Source: JANLIQ01 sp964362925
GTDB lineage: Bacteria > Patescibacteriota > UBA1384 > 2-12-FULL-50-11
Length of the DNA: 34,392 nt
Direction: 5' to 3'
Assembly (NCBI GenBank): GCA_964362925.1
Contig: CAYIGA010000004.1
Coordinates: 1 to 34,392 of the forward strand
The notes under the pieces are model-generated. The model was not told where the DNA came from, searched no databases, and was given only the letters and a program-made list of their open reading frames with translations. The translations under genes were made by a program, and so were the position numbers. Shown here in pieces: positions 16,013-22,839 of the stretch (position 1 is the stretch's first letter; the number at the start of each line of letters is the position of its first letter).

Positions 16013-16617
16013 ACCTTAGCCGTAATGGCGTAAAAAATCCCGAAAAAATGACGCGAACTTGTTTCAGTAACAAGGCCAGCCGGTTGCAAGTATTTGGTTG
16101 GATCTTGAGTCAGTCGACAAGCATGCTTTTTGTAATGTTTCGGAGCGAATCGGTCTTGCCAACGACCAAGCCAGCGATTACGACTGCGGCCGTGTTCAAG
16201 GAGCAGAATTTGCCCGCCCGGCTTGGTAAGACGACGCATTTCTTTAAGTACCGCCACCGGATCGATAAATGTGCAGGTTGAAAGCGACGAGCAAACAGTA
16301 TCAAACTCAAAATCTTCAAACGGCAGATTTTGGGCGTCAGCTCTAACGAATTTCACCTCTAAGCGTAGTCGTTTGGCTAATGTTTGGGCAATGTTGAGCA
16401 TCTCGGAGCTCAAGTCGGACAGTGTTAGGTCAGCATTTTTGGGAAAGAACGGCAAATTATTGCCCGTACCGGCCCCAATCTCGAGAATTTTTCCGCGCGC
16501 TTGAGAAAATACCTTTCGTCGTAATCGTCCGAGTCCAACGAGATTAATAAATTTGGAGGTTAATTCGTACCAACTGGCTTTTTGATCGTAGAGGGTTTGA
16601 ATCTGCTTAAGTTCCAT
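16009..16617 (-). CDS. class I SAM-dependent methyltransferase
   Basis: A 202-residue Rossmann-fold methyltransferase of the Methyltransf_11 type, closest in feel to UbiE/phospholipid N-methyltransferases. SAM-binding motif I is ILEIGAGTGNN (44-54). The acidic strand-2 end is LTLSDLSSEML, motif II/III is FVRADAQNLPFEDFEFDTVCSS, and post-motif LKEMRRLTKPGGQILLLEHG follows. The substrate cannot be read from sequence. It starts 3 nt downstream of tRNA-Lys on the same strand, so it may be expressed from the tRNA promoter. It converges on the GGDEF gene. Confidence 0.85.
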   Translation of the reverse strand: MELKQIQTLYDQKASWYELTSKFINLVGLGRLRRKVFSQARGKILEIGAGTGNNLPFFPKNADLTLSDLSSEMLNIAQTLAKRLRLEVKFVRADAQNLPFEDFEFDTVCSSLSTCTFIDPVAVLKEMRRLTKPGGQILLLEHGRSRNRWLGRWQDRFAPKHYKKHACRLTQDPTKYLQPAGLVTETSSRHFFGIFYAITAKV

Positions 16618-16620
16618 TAG

Positions 16621-16692
16621 TAGGCCCGGCGGGAATCGAACCCGCTACGCTCTCCTTAAAAGGGAGACGCTCTACCAATGAGCTACGGGCCT
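16621..16692 (-). tRNA. tRNA-Lys (anticodon UUU)
   Basis: Seven-base acceptor AGGCCCG/CGGGCCT, D arm GCTC...GAGC, anticodon stem TCTCC/GGAGA with loop CTTTTAA (anticodon TTT), T arm GCGGG-TTCGATT-CCCGC and discriminator A. The CCA end is not encoded. Confidence 0.95.
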
Positions 16693-16743
16693 GGGGCAGT
16701 AAAGTACAGGTTAAAGTATACCTTTTTTTCGCTTCTAGCTCAA

Positions 16744-16854
16744 TCAGTGAGTGGGTTTCCGAAGGCAGTTAAAAGCGCTGGCGGCGACGGCGCCTATGGC
16801 GGCGGCGGTGATGTCTTGCTTAAAGTGGCCGAAAAAATTAGTGACATCGCCGGC
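16744..16854 (-). pseudogene. 3' remnant of a thioredoxin reductase gene
   Basis: The minus strand encodes AGDVTNFFGHFKQDITAAA, continuing GAVAASAFN, then an unrelated tail and TGA at 16744. This repeats the last 30 residues of the intact trxB about 540 bp away (AGDVTNFFGHFKQDITAAA, then GSVAATSAFN). The copies differ at scattered bases and the remnant has lost one codon, so the duplication is not recent. No upstream part of the gene is present. Confidence 0.85.
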
Positions 16855-16884
16855 GCAGGAACTATAATTATTCTCCTTCAGGGA

Positions 16885-16913
16885 TTAACGATCAGAACCT
16901 TTTATTGTAGGAT
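16885..16913 (+). promoter_or_regulatory. promoter for the 99-residue gene, TTAACG-17-TAGGAT
   Basis: A TTAACG -35-like box (16885-16890) and TAGGAT -10 (16908-16913) are separated by 17 nt. Transcription would begin near 16920, giving a leader of about 28 nt with GGGAG. Confidence 0.45.
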
Positions 16914-16948
16914 TTCCATAGCTCATAGAAGGATTTTGGGAGACTTTA

Positions 16949-17248
16949 ATGGCGGACTTTAACAGACTTAGTGATGTCGTGGAATTTGTGGAGGTACTAG
17001 TGAGAGACGCCAATCGAATGTCCGACACTCTTAAGGTTATTTGCTGGATGCGCAGCCATCTTCCGAATATCCAGATGATATCCGTGCAGAGAGATCGATT
17101 TATCTTCCGCGTCAAGGATGCGAATGACCTCGGTCGTCTGGAAGTTTATTGGCAGATTGTCTCAAGATTATGTTCAAACACAGCTATGAGGGGGGAGTGC
17201 CTTTTCTCGAGGGGGCCTACGACGGTGTCACTGTCATGGCTACATTAG
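16949..17248 (+). CDS. small unrecognised protein between two trxB ends
   Basis: A 99-residue protein I cannot assign. It is a mixed alpha/beta sequence with a predicted N-terminal helix (RLSDVVEFVEVLVRDANRMSDTL) and a strand-helix segment ISVQRDRFIFRVKDANDLGRLEVYWQIV. No signal or membrane segment. Support that it is real: GGGAG 8 nt before ATG, a plausible promoter, and a strong terminator 14 nt after the stop. The gene sits with its own signals between a trxB 3' remnant and the intact trxB, as if inserted there. Confidence 0.6.
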   Translation: MADFNRLSDVVEFVEVLVRDANRMSDTLKVICWMRSHLPNIQMISVQRDRFIFRVKDANDLGRLEVYWQIVSRLCSNTAMRGECLFSRGPTTVSLSWLH

Positions 17249-17261
17249 AGTGATCCTGACC

Positions 17262-17299
17262 AAGCGGGCAATTGGCCTTAGGCCAGGTGCCCGCTTTTT
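17262..17299. terminator. strong terminator, nested hairpin
   Basis: AGCGGGCA (17263-17270) pairs with TGCCCGCT (17288-17295), enclosing an inner TGGCC/GGCCA hairpin, and ends in TTTTT. It terminates the plus-strand gene. It also contains the stop codon of trxB, which reads the other way. Confidence 0.8.
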
Positions 17300-18198
17300 A
17301 TATAATTAAAAGCCGAGGTGGCGGCGACCGAGCCCATCGCCGCGGCGGTGATGTCTTGCTTAAAGTGACCGAAGAAATTAGTCACATCCCCAGCGGCAAA
17401 AATCCCTTCGACATTTGTCTTCATCTCGTTATCAACGGCGATATAGCCGTATTCGTCTAAGATAACGCCGATTTCTTGGGCAATTTCGACTTCCGGCACG
17501 GCGCCGATCTCCACAAACAACCCGTCTAATGCCAATTCCCGACCGTCGGACAGCTTGACCGCGGTAAGCCGACTATCGCCCAACAATTCTTCAACCTTGG
17601 TCTTAAACAATATTTCCACCTTATGGCCCAGATGTGGTTCCAAGCGAGAATAGTTGATCGGCTCGGCTTTTAACTTATCGCCGCGAACAATCGAGTAGAT
17701 CTTCTCGGCGTACTGGACGGCCAGATTCATCCCCTTGACCGAAGCGTCGCCGCTGCCGACGACGCCGATTGTTTTGCCTTTATAGAGCGGGCCGTCGCAA
17801 GTCGTGCAGTAATGAACGCCTTTGCCCTTGGCGAACTCCCCCTCTTTGGGCAAGCCGAGCTTCCGCCGAGCGGCGCCGTTAGCGAACAGAAGGGTTTTAG
17901 CTTCGTAATGCTCGCCTGATTTACCAGTTAAATCATAACCAGTTTCGATTTTTTCGATCTTAACAATTTTGTCAGAGACTATTTTCGCGCCCAATGCCTC
18001 AACCTGCTCCTTAACCTTCATCATTAAGTCGTAGCCGTCAATTGACTTAAAGCCGGGATAGTTCTCGACTGTCCAGGCGGTCGAAGTTGCTCCGCCGAAC
18101 TCGTGACCGATCACCAGGGCTTTTAGCTCGTAGCGACCGGCGTAAAGGGCGGCCGTCAAACCGGCCATTCCCGAACCAACAATCACCACGTCTACCAT
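17278..18198 (-). CDS. trxB: thioredoxin-disulfide reductase
   Basis: An FAD/NADPH flavoenzyme that reduces thioredoxin. From ATG 18198 it has 306 residues, the usual length. FAD-binding GSGMAGLTAAL begins at residue 8, the NADPH motif VVGSGDASVKG follows, and the redox-active pair is Cys131/Cys134 in HYCTTCDG. The C-terminal FAD motif is GIFAAGDVTNFF. The start was chosen because MVDVVIVGSG is the standard N terminus; an upstream extension to 18261 runs through hairpin repeats. The last seven codons lie inside the terminator hairpin of the convergent gene. A decayed copy of its 3' end lies at 16744-16854. No thioredoxin gene is in the window. Confidence 0.95.
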   Translation of the reverse strand: MVDVVIVGSGMAGLTAALYAGRYELKALVIGHEFGGATSTAWTVENYPGFKSIDGYDLMMKVKEQVEALGAKIVSDKIVKIEKIETGYDLTGKSGEHYEAKTLLFANGAARRKLGLPKEGEFAKGKGVHYCTTCDGPLYKGKTIGVVGSGDASVKGMNLAVQYAEKIYSIVRGDKLKAEPINYSRLEPHLGHKVEILFKTKVEELLGDSRLTAVKLSDGRELALDGLFVEIGAVPEVEIAQEIGVILDEYGYIAVDNEMKTNVEGIFAAGDVTNFFGHFKQDITAAAMGSVAATSAFNYIKSGHLA

Positions 18199-18230
18199 GA
18201 GGTATCTCGAAAAGTAACCGGCCACTGTGA

Positions 18231-18273
18231 CCCGCCAAATGGCGGGGAGAAGCGAGGCCACCCTTGGGTGGCC
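18231..18273. repeat. two hairpins upstream of trxB
   Basis: CCCGCC-AAAT-GGCGGG (18231-18246) and GGCCACCC-TT-GGGTGGCC (18256-18273). They resemble the short-loop GC-rich palindromes found elsewhere in the window. Confidence 0.7.
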
Positions 18274-18372
18274 GACAGCCTTACGCCGATGATGATTACT
18301 TCAGTCATATCGACCTAGCATACTCATAAATTTTACTCGCTAGCAAGCGTCACTAGCTTCCGATTAGAGCTC

Positions 18373-18387
18373 TGTTACAATTAAAAT
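18373..18387 (+). promoter_or_regulatory. extended -10 promoter (leaderless)
   Basis: TGT-TACAAT (18373-18381) is followed by six bases and then ATG 18388, with no ribosome binding site. Confidence 0.55.
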
Positions 18388-18888
18388 ATGGTCAAATTAG
18401 TTCGGAACACTGTTTTTACAATCGTTGTTCTATCTTTAACAGCCTTTGGCTTGAGTTGGAACAAGAGTATTGTCCGAAATCGTGACCCAGTTCAAATCAG
18501 CGCCACGGTCCTATCGGCTGTCTCGGATTCGGACAAACAAGTTTTTCCGCTGTCGCTCAAATTTGCCCGGACTCACGTTAAATTGGGTCAATATCAAGAA
18601 ATAATAATAACCACCCTAGCTCACGCCGAGTTACAAATAGTGACTGTCTATCCCAATGGAAGTCTTAATAATCCCCAAACATTACGAGCCATCGCTGACG
18701 AGACCGGTCATTACCGATTGAAGTTTAAACTCGACGACTTTGCCTTTTTGGGAGTCTTTCAAACTAAGGTTTTGGCTCGCTCCGGTAATCAAGAGTCGCA
18801 AGTTTCTGGTCGCTTTGCCTTGCAAACCTGGATTGAGGCTGACAAATATTTTGGTCAGAACAGCTACATATATCCGCTGGTGCCGTAG
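18388..18888 (+). CDS. unrecognised secreted or membrane-anchored protein
   Basis: A 166-residue protein. The basic start and hydrophobic stretch VFTIVVLSLTAFGLSW (residues 9-24) form a signal peptide or anchor. The rest is beta-rich: LSLKFARTHVKLGQYQEI, then AELQIVTVYPNGSL, TGHYRLKFKLDDFAFLGVFQTKVLA. This has the strand spacing of an immunoglobulin-like or macroglobulin-type domain in which a polymer or ligand property is modified. No enzyme motif is seen. It converges on the TPR gene 23 nt away. Confidence 0.65.
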   Translation: MVKLVRNTVFTIVVLSLTAFGLSWNKSIVRNRDPVQISATVLSAVSDSDKQVFPLSLKFARTHVKLGQYQEIIITTLAHAELQIVTVYPNGSLNNPQTLRAIADETGHYRLKFKLDDFAFLGVFQTKVLARSGNQESQVSGRFALQTWIEADKYFGQNSYIYPLVP

Positions 18889-18911
18889 CCGCCCGACTCG
18901 TCGGCCAAGAA

Positions 18912-19790
18912 TTATTTGAGTTTCTCCCGAACTTCGCCGGTTTGTGGGTCAATAACCAGCGGCCGACCGAGCGGATTGGCCGGTAGAGTTTCGATTAAGC
19001 CCACCCTCACAAGCTCTTCTAAGTTGGCTGGCCAGCGGTTGTACTTGGCTCGGTAACGACCGGCCGAGTCCTCTAAAAAGATGATTAAGTCGAGTTGTCC
19101 GAGATATTTCAGGGACCGTTCCCGAATAAAGTCTGATGTTGTCGATTCGGCGATATTCTTGAAAATCAGATAGGCGGTTTGGCGGGAATCGGCTTTAGCG
19201 TAGTAAATACCGGCGAAATACTTGGCATTATCCGGCGCATTTGGTTTAGTTGCCGCTCGCTCAAAAGCCCGGGCGGCGGCTAGATAATCTTTTTTATAAA
19301 TATGATAAACCAAACCGGTGTAGTACGGCGGTTGCCAGGCCTCGGGCAAGTTTCGCTCGCCTTTGGCGCCAAGCAATAAGGCTTCATCAACGAATCCCTC
19401 CCCGGGCAAAATCACTAAACCGGTTTCATAAGCAGTTGCAAATTTCGGCGAGAGTTCGCTCACCAGATCAAACAATTCGGCTAATTTGCGATATTTACCG
19501 TTAGGCGTGCCGCCACCGTAATACTGAATCAAAGTTAGCCAGTACCAATCGGCCAGGGCTTCAGTTGCCCCGAAACTTAACGCCCGAGCAACCATCGGCG
19601 AGGGCGGCTGGGGTTCGATGTAAACATTATAGTCAACGCTGATTTTTCCGGGCGAGTATCGCCGCCAGGCGTCGTAGTTCAACTGCGAGACATAAGAGAT
19701 AACTAAGGCCGCCAGCACCCATAATATAGTCAGTTTTTTTATGTCAGCCAGTTGTCTTCTGCCAGTCGCCAGTTGCTTTTTAGAACTCAT
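18912..19790 (-). CDS. TPR-repeat protein with N-terminal membrane anchor
   Basis: About 292 residues from ATG 19790. One transmembrane helix (LTILWVLAALVISYVSQL, about 20-37) is followed by an extracytoplasmic helical region with tetratricopeptide-like pairs, such as LFDLVSELSPKFATAYETG, YKKDYLAAARAFERAAT and DSRQTAYLIFKNIAEST. The end carries a short YRAKYNRWPANLEELV motif, often found at the end of such proteins. It overlaps the permease gene by 11 nt, so it is probably an accessory of that exporter. The codons for residues about 2-12 are made of a degenerate GCCAGTTG repeat. An upstream in-frame start at 19904 lies wholly within the permease gene and is unlikely. Confidence 0.75.
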   Translation of the reverse strand: MSSKKQLATGRRQLADIKKLTILWVLAALVISYVSQLNYDAWRRYSPGKISVDYNVYIEPQPPSPMVARALSFGATEALADWYWLTLIQYYGGGTPNGKYRKLAELFDLVSELSPKFATAYETGLVILPGEGFVDEALLLGAKGERNLPEAWQPPYYTGLVYHIYKKDYLAAARAFERAATKPNAPDNAKYFAGIYYAKADSRQTAYLIFKNIAESTTSDFIRERSLKYLGQLDLIIFLEDSAGRYRAKYNRWPANLEELVRVGLIETLPANPLGRPLVIDPQTGEVREKLK

Positions 19791-20544
19791 GACGACGGAA
19801 AATTGAGACGCCCAAAATGAGCAGAAATGCCGTATAGCCGACGAAGTAAAGTAGAATCCAACCGACTTGAGCGACGTCAGGAACCAAGTTGAAAACGACA
19901 TCATTGCGCAGATTAAACTTTTCTAAATTAGGAAACAGATAGTAAACACCTTCAAGAAGGCCGCGAACGACCGGCGAGCCCTTTTCGGCCAGTAACCAAA
20001 TTGTCGCCGACCCGTGGCCTATTAAGGTCACGCCAAAGGTGTAGACGGCGCTCGACAGCGGCGAGGTGAAGGTGCTAAATAACAAACTAACGGCGGTCAG
20101 CAACCAGGCCTCCAATATTATCGCCCCGACGGCAAAGTAAGCGGCGACCGGCACATTGTCAGTTTTGACGCCTAAAACAATCAAAAACATCGCTGCCATA
20201 ATTAAACCGGCCACCAAGATTGTTAGGCACAAGCCAAAAAATTTGCCCAAATAAAAAGTTTCTCGTGAGACTGGCTTGCTTAAAACTAGATAAATTGTTT
20301 TCCGTTCTACTTCCCTAAAAACCAATTGAGTACCGATGAAATAGGTGATAACGAGCAAGAATACCAGCATTGCCGTCAAGCTGAAATTTTCAATGACCCG
20401 AGCGTCCTGCCCCAAAGAAACCGAGCCAGCCAAAAGCGAGGCGGCAATGACTAGAACAGCAAAGCCGACCAAGGAATAAAGCAGTTTATCGCGCAATGTT
20501 TCCCGCCAAGTGTTAAGGGCAATCGCCCACCAGACTTTAAGCAT
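19780..20544 (-). CDS. ABC-2 type transporter permease
   Basis: A 254-residue permease with six hydrophobic segments (about 20-45, 58-78, 100-125, 134-155, 165-185 and 230-250). It carries the typical ABC-2 sequence KTIYLVLSKPVSRETFYLGKF between helices 2 and 3. ATG 20544 is preceded by AGGAG at 8 nt; an alternative start at 20562 would lie deeper in the ATPase gene. It overlaps the ATPase gene by 8 nt and the TPR gene by 11 nt. It is the membrane half of an exporter or membrane-remodelling ABC system; the substrate is unknown. Confidence 0.88.
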   Translation of the reverse strand: MLKVWWAIALNTWRETLRDKLLYSLVGFAVLVIAASLLAGSVSLGQDARVIENFSLTAMLVFLLVITYFIGTQLVFREVERKTIYLVLSKPVSRETFYLGKFFGLCLTILVAGLIMAAMFLIVLGVKTDNVPVAAYFAVGAIILEAWLLTAVSLLFSTFTSPLSSAVYTFGVTLIGHGSATIWLLAEKGSPVVRGLLEGVYYLFPNLEKFNLRNDVVFNLVPDVAQVGWILLYFVGYTAFLLILGVSIFRRHEF

Positions 20545-21259
20545 TTCTGATACTCCTGACAAACATTTCTTCCAGCGACTGTTTTGATGATCTAATTAGA
20601 GCTTTCGGCGCGCCTTGAGTGATTATTTTGCCCTGGTGTAAAATGGCCACTTCGTCACAAATTTCCTCGACATCAGAAAGAATATGGGAGCTGAAAAAAA
20701 TGGTTGTCCCAGCGGTTTTGAGTTTCAAAATCATCTGTTTAAAATCTTGTCGGCCAAGCGGATCCAAGCCATCAAGCGGTTCGTCTAATATAAGTAATTG
20801 GGGCTGATTAATCTGGGCGACGGCGAAGGCCAAACGAGTATGCATACCTTTAGAAAACTGGCGGACCGCCAATTCTTGGGCGTCCCTAAGGCCGACTTCT
20901 TTGAGTAAGGTCTTAATTTTTTTAGCGGCGAAATGTTCGTTAATGCCAAATAATTCAGCCATAAATTCTAAAACTTCCCGCGCTTTCAAATGATAGTAAA
21001 ACTGGGGATTTTCATTCATAAAGCCGATCCGGCGCTTAGCCGCGAGTGAGCCAGCCGGATCGCCACCGATGGTGATGCGGCCTTTGTCTGGAAATAGTAA
21101 GCCAGCGACTAATTTGACGGTTGTCGTTTTGCCGGCGCCGTTTGGGCCGATTAAGCCAAAGACCTGACCCTTTTTTACCGTCAACGACAGATTGTCAACG
21201 ACTTTAACAGTTTCGGCTTTCCGGTAAAATTGTTTAGTCAGGTGACTAATAATGAGCAT
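20537..21259 (-). CDS. ABC transporter ATP-binding protein
   Basis: A 240-residue ABC ATPase of the ABC-2 exporter class. Walker A GPNGAGKTT, Q-loop MNENPQFYYHL, signature QFSKGMHTRLAF (SKGM in place of SGGQ, common in this class), Walker B LLILDEPLDGLD and H-loop FSSHIL are all present. It is the first gene of a three-gene operon (ATPase, permease, TPR protein). ATG 21259 is preceded by AAAGGTG; a GTG one codon earlier is possible. It is divergent from miaA, with 37 bp between. Confidence 0.95.
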   Translation of the reverse strand: MLIISHLTKQFYRKAETVKVVDNLSLTVKKGQVFGLIGPNGAGKTTTVKLVAGLLFPDKGRITIGGDPAGSLAAKRRIGFMNENPQFYYHLKAREVLEFMAELFGINEHFAAKKIKTLLKEVGLRDAQELAVRQFSKGMHTRLAFAVAQINQPQLLILDEPLDGLDPLGRQDFKQMILKLKTAGTTIFFSSHILSDVEEICDEVAILHQGKIITQGAPKALIRSSKQSLEEMFVRSIRNA

Positions 21260-21296
21260 CACCTTTTTTTAACCCAATAATTTATTCAAGTCAAAG

Positions 21297-22061
21297 ATGT
21301 CTAAAGTTCTGGCGATTGTTGGCCCGACCGGTTCGGGCAAAACGGCCTTGGCAGTGGCGTTGGCTAAGAAATTCAACGGTGTCATCATTTCGGCCGATTC
21401 CAGACAGGTTTATCGAGGACTGGATGTTGGGACGAATAAGGAAGGGGTGGTCGGAAAATGGCATAATCAACCCGTCCGGATTGTTGATGGAATTTCCCAG
21501 CTGTTGGTAGATATCGTCAATCCTGGTGATCGCTTCACTCTCCACGATTGGTTGCAACAAGCACATTATGGGTTAGAACCCATAATGCAAGCCGGTCAGC
21601 TGCCCATCATTGCTGGCGGAACGGGGCTATATGTGACGGCGTTACTAGATGGTTATCAACCTGGTGGCGGTCGGTTTGCAAAAAACAATCAACCAGTAAA
21701 TTTCCAATCATTAATCTTAATGCCCAATGTTGATCGGGAAATTTTATATCGAAGATCGCCTTCTCGCTTTGAGCGCATTTTCGACGCCCTGGTGACGGAA
21801 ACCGAAGGATTGCTCAATTTTGGTGTTTCGGCTGATTGGCTCGATAAAATTGGTCTTGATTACCGTTATATATTAAAATATATCAAGAAGCAGTTGAGTC
21901 GAAGCGAGGCGATCGAACAGTATCAAGCCGCCAGCCACGCCTATATTCGCCGCCAACTAACCTGGTGGCGTCACCACGGCCAACCGGTATTAGTTGAGTC
22001 AGTTGAAGAAGCAAAGAAAGCGGTTGGAAAATTTTTACTCCAAGAAGTCTGGTCGGCTTGA
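21297..22061 (+). CDS. miaA: tRNA dimethylallyltransferase, short form
   Basis: Adds the dimethylallyl group to A37 of tRNAs that read codons starting with U. P-loop IVGPTGSGKTALA (residues 7-19), substrate motifs ISADSRQVYRGLDVGT and IIAGGTGLYVTALLDG, and a C-terminal RRQLTWWR are conserved. At 254 residues it is about 50 shorter than the E. coli enzyme. The loss lies in the central tRNA-binding insertion and the RYAKRQ-to-end region. No mutL or hfq neighbour, unlike in Proteobacteria. A zinc-ribbon gene follows. Confidence 0.92.
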   Translation: MSKVLAIVGPTGSGKTALAVALAKKFNGVIISADSRQVYRGLDVGTNKEGVVGKWHNQPVRIVDGISQLLVDIVNPGDRFTLHDWLQQAHYGLEPIMQAGQLPIIAGGTGLYVTALLDGYQPGGGRFAKNNQPVNFQSLILMPNVDREILYRRSPSRFERIFDALVTETEGLLNFGVSADWLDKIGLDYRYILKYIKKQLSRSEAIEQYQAASHAYIRRQLTWWRHHGQPVLVESVEEAKKAVGKFLLQEVWSA

Positions 22062-22079
22062 AAGTTAGTTCAATTTCGC

Positions 22080-22112
22080 TACATTAAACCCATGACGGGG
22101 AGGGGATTCTGA
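22080..22112 (+). promoter_or_regulatory. -10 box, six-codon leader ORF and ribosome binding site before a CTG start
   Basis: TACATT (22080-22085) is followed by six bases and ATG 22092. That ATG opens a six-codon ORF (MTGRGF) whose TGA (22110-22112) overlaps CTG 22109. GGGGAGGGG lies 3-4 nt before that CTG. The arrangement suggests coupled initiation of the zinc-ribbon protein at CTG. Confidence 0.45.
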
Positions 22113-22762
22113 AGTGTCCGATGTGCGGTGGCTATCTTGATAACATTGGTCTTAAAACAATTGGCGGGAGCGGTACGTGGGCGAAGCAATGTAACCAGTG
22201 CGGCGGTTTTTGGTTCGAACGAACACCAACCGAATTTTTATCGCTCGAATCTATCAACAAAATTGACGTCGCTATCCCCAACTACTCGCTGAAAAACATC
22301 GATCCGGTTTGCCCCAACGACAGCTCTCTCATGGTTCGCCTCGAACACGATGATCTTCCAACCGGCGCCCAATACTGGCGCTGTCCCGATTGCCAAGGGA
22401 CGTTCTACCCCAAGGGTCAATTAGCTTTAATGACGCACTGGCAACACGATACTCATAGCGATCATATCGCTGGTATGGTTTCGGCTCGGTCGCAAACAAC
22501 TCTAGCTGGTGTGTTGGTGTTTGTTGGCGTGGCAATGATGATTGCCACTAGTCAAAAAACCCAGCTCGGTCTGACCGCTACAACTAATCAGGTTTTACCG
22601 ACCCAAGGCCCGAACATTCTGACTCTACTACTCTTAGGTCTTACTTATTTGGCCGGCCTGATTCTGACGGTACTGGGGCGACGAGTCCTGATAGTCTTGG
22701 TTGGTTGGGGCGTTATTATTGTCTGCCTGCTCGGATTTTCCGTGATTATATTTGGACCATAG
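22109..22762 (+). CDS. membrane protein with two zinc ribbons
   Basis: About 217 residues. The first ribbon has KCPMCGGYL and CNQCGGFWFER; the second has VCPNDSSLM (Cys plus a non-Cys partner) and CPDCQGTFYPKGQL. This is the TFIIB-type zinc-ribbon pattern usually found in small proteins of unknown function. After a His-rich stretch (THWQHDTHSDH) come three hydrophobic helices (about 135-152, 172-192 and 195-213), so the ribbons face the cytoplasm. The first ATG in frame (22121) would delete the first Cys pair partner CP. CTG 22109 with a strong ribosome binding site restores MKCPMCGG, the usual N terminus of such proteins. Confidence 0.7.
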   Translation: MKCPMCGGYLDNIGLKTIGGSGTWAKQCNQCGGFWFERTPTEFLSLESINKIDVAIPNYSLKNIDPVCPNDSSLMVRLEHDDLPTGAQYWRCPDCQGTFYPKGQLALMTHWQHDTHSDHIAGMVSARSQTTLAGVLVFVGVAMMIATSQKTQLGLTATTNQVLPTQGPNILTLLLLGLTYLAGLILTVLGRRVLIVLVGWGVIIVCLLGFSVIIFGP

Positions 22763-22823
22763 CGAAAAGAATGATCAATCACCAATAATTAAATTTGATT
22801 ATTGATTCTCGATGCTTGATTAT

Positions 22824-22839
22824 TGGTTATTACTCCGTG
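22824..22839 (+). promoter_or_regulatory. possible extended -10 before the YifB gene
   Basis: TGG-TTATTA (22824-22832) is followed by seven bases and then ATG 22840. The region 22770-22830 is a degenerate GATTATTG-type repeat, so a chance match is possible. Confidence 0.35.

Noticed and set aside
16678..16962. 94-codon plus-strand ORF overlapping tRNA-Lys
   Set aside because: It starts inside the tRNA and reads the antisense of the trxB remnant, which explains its Gly-rich content.
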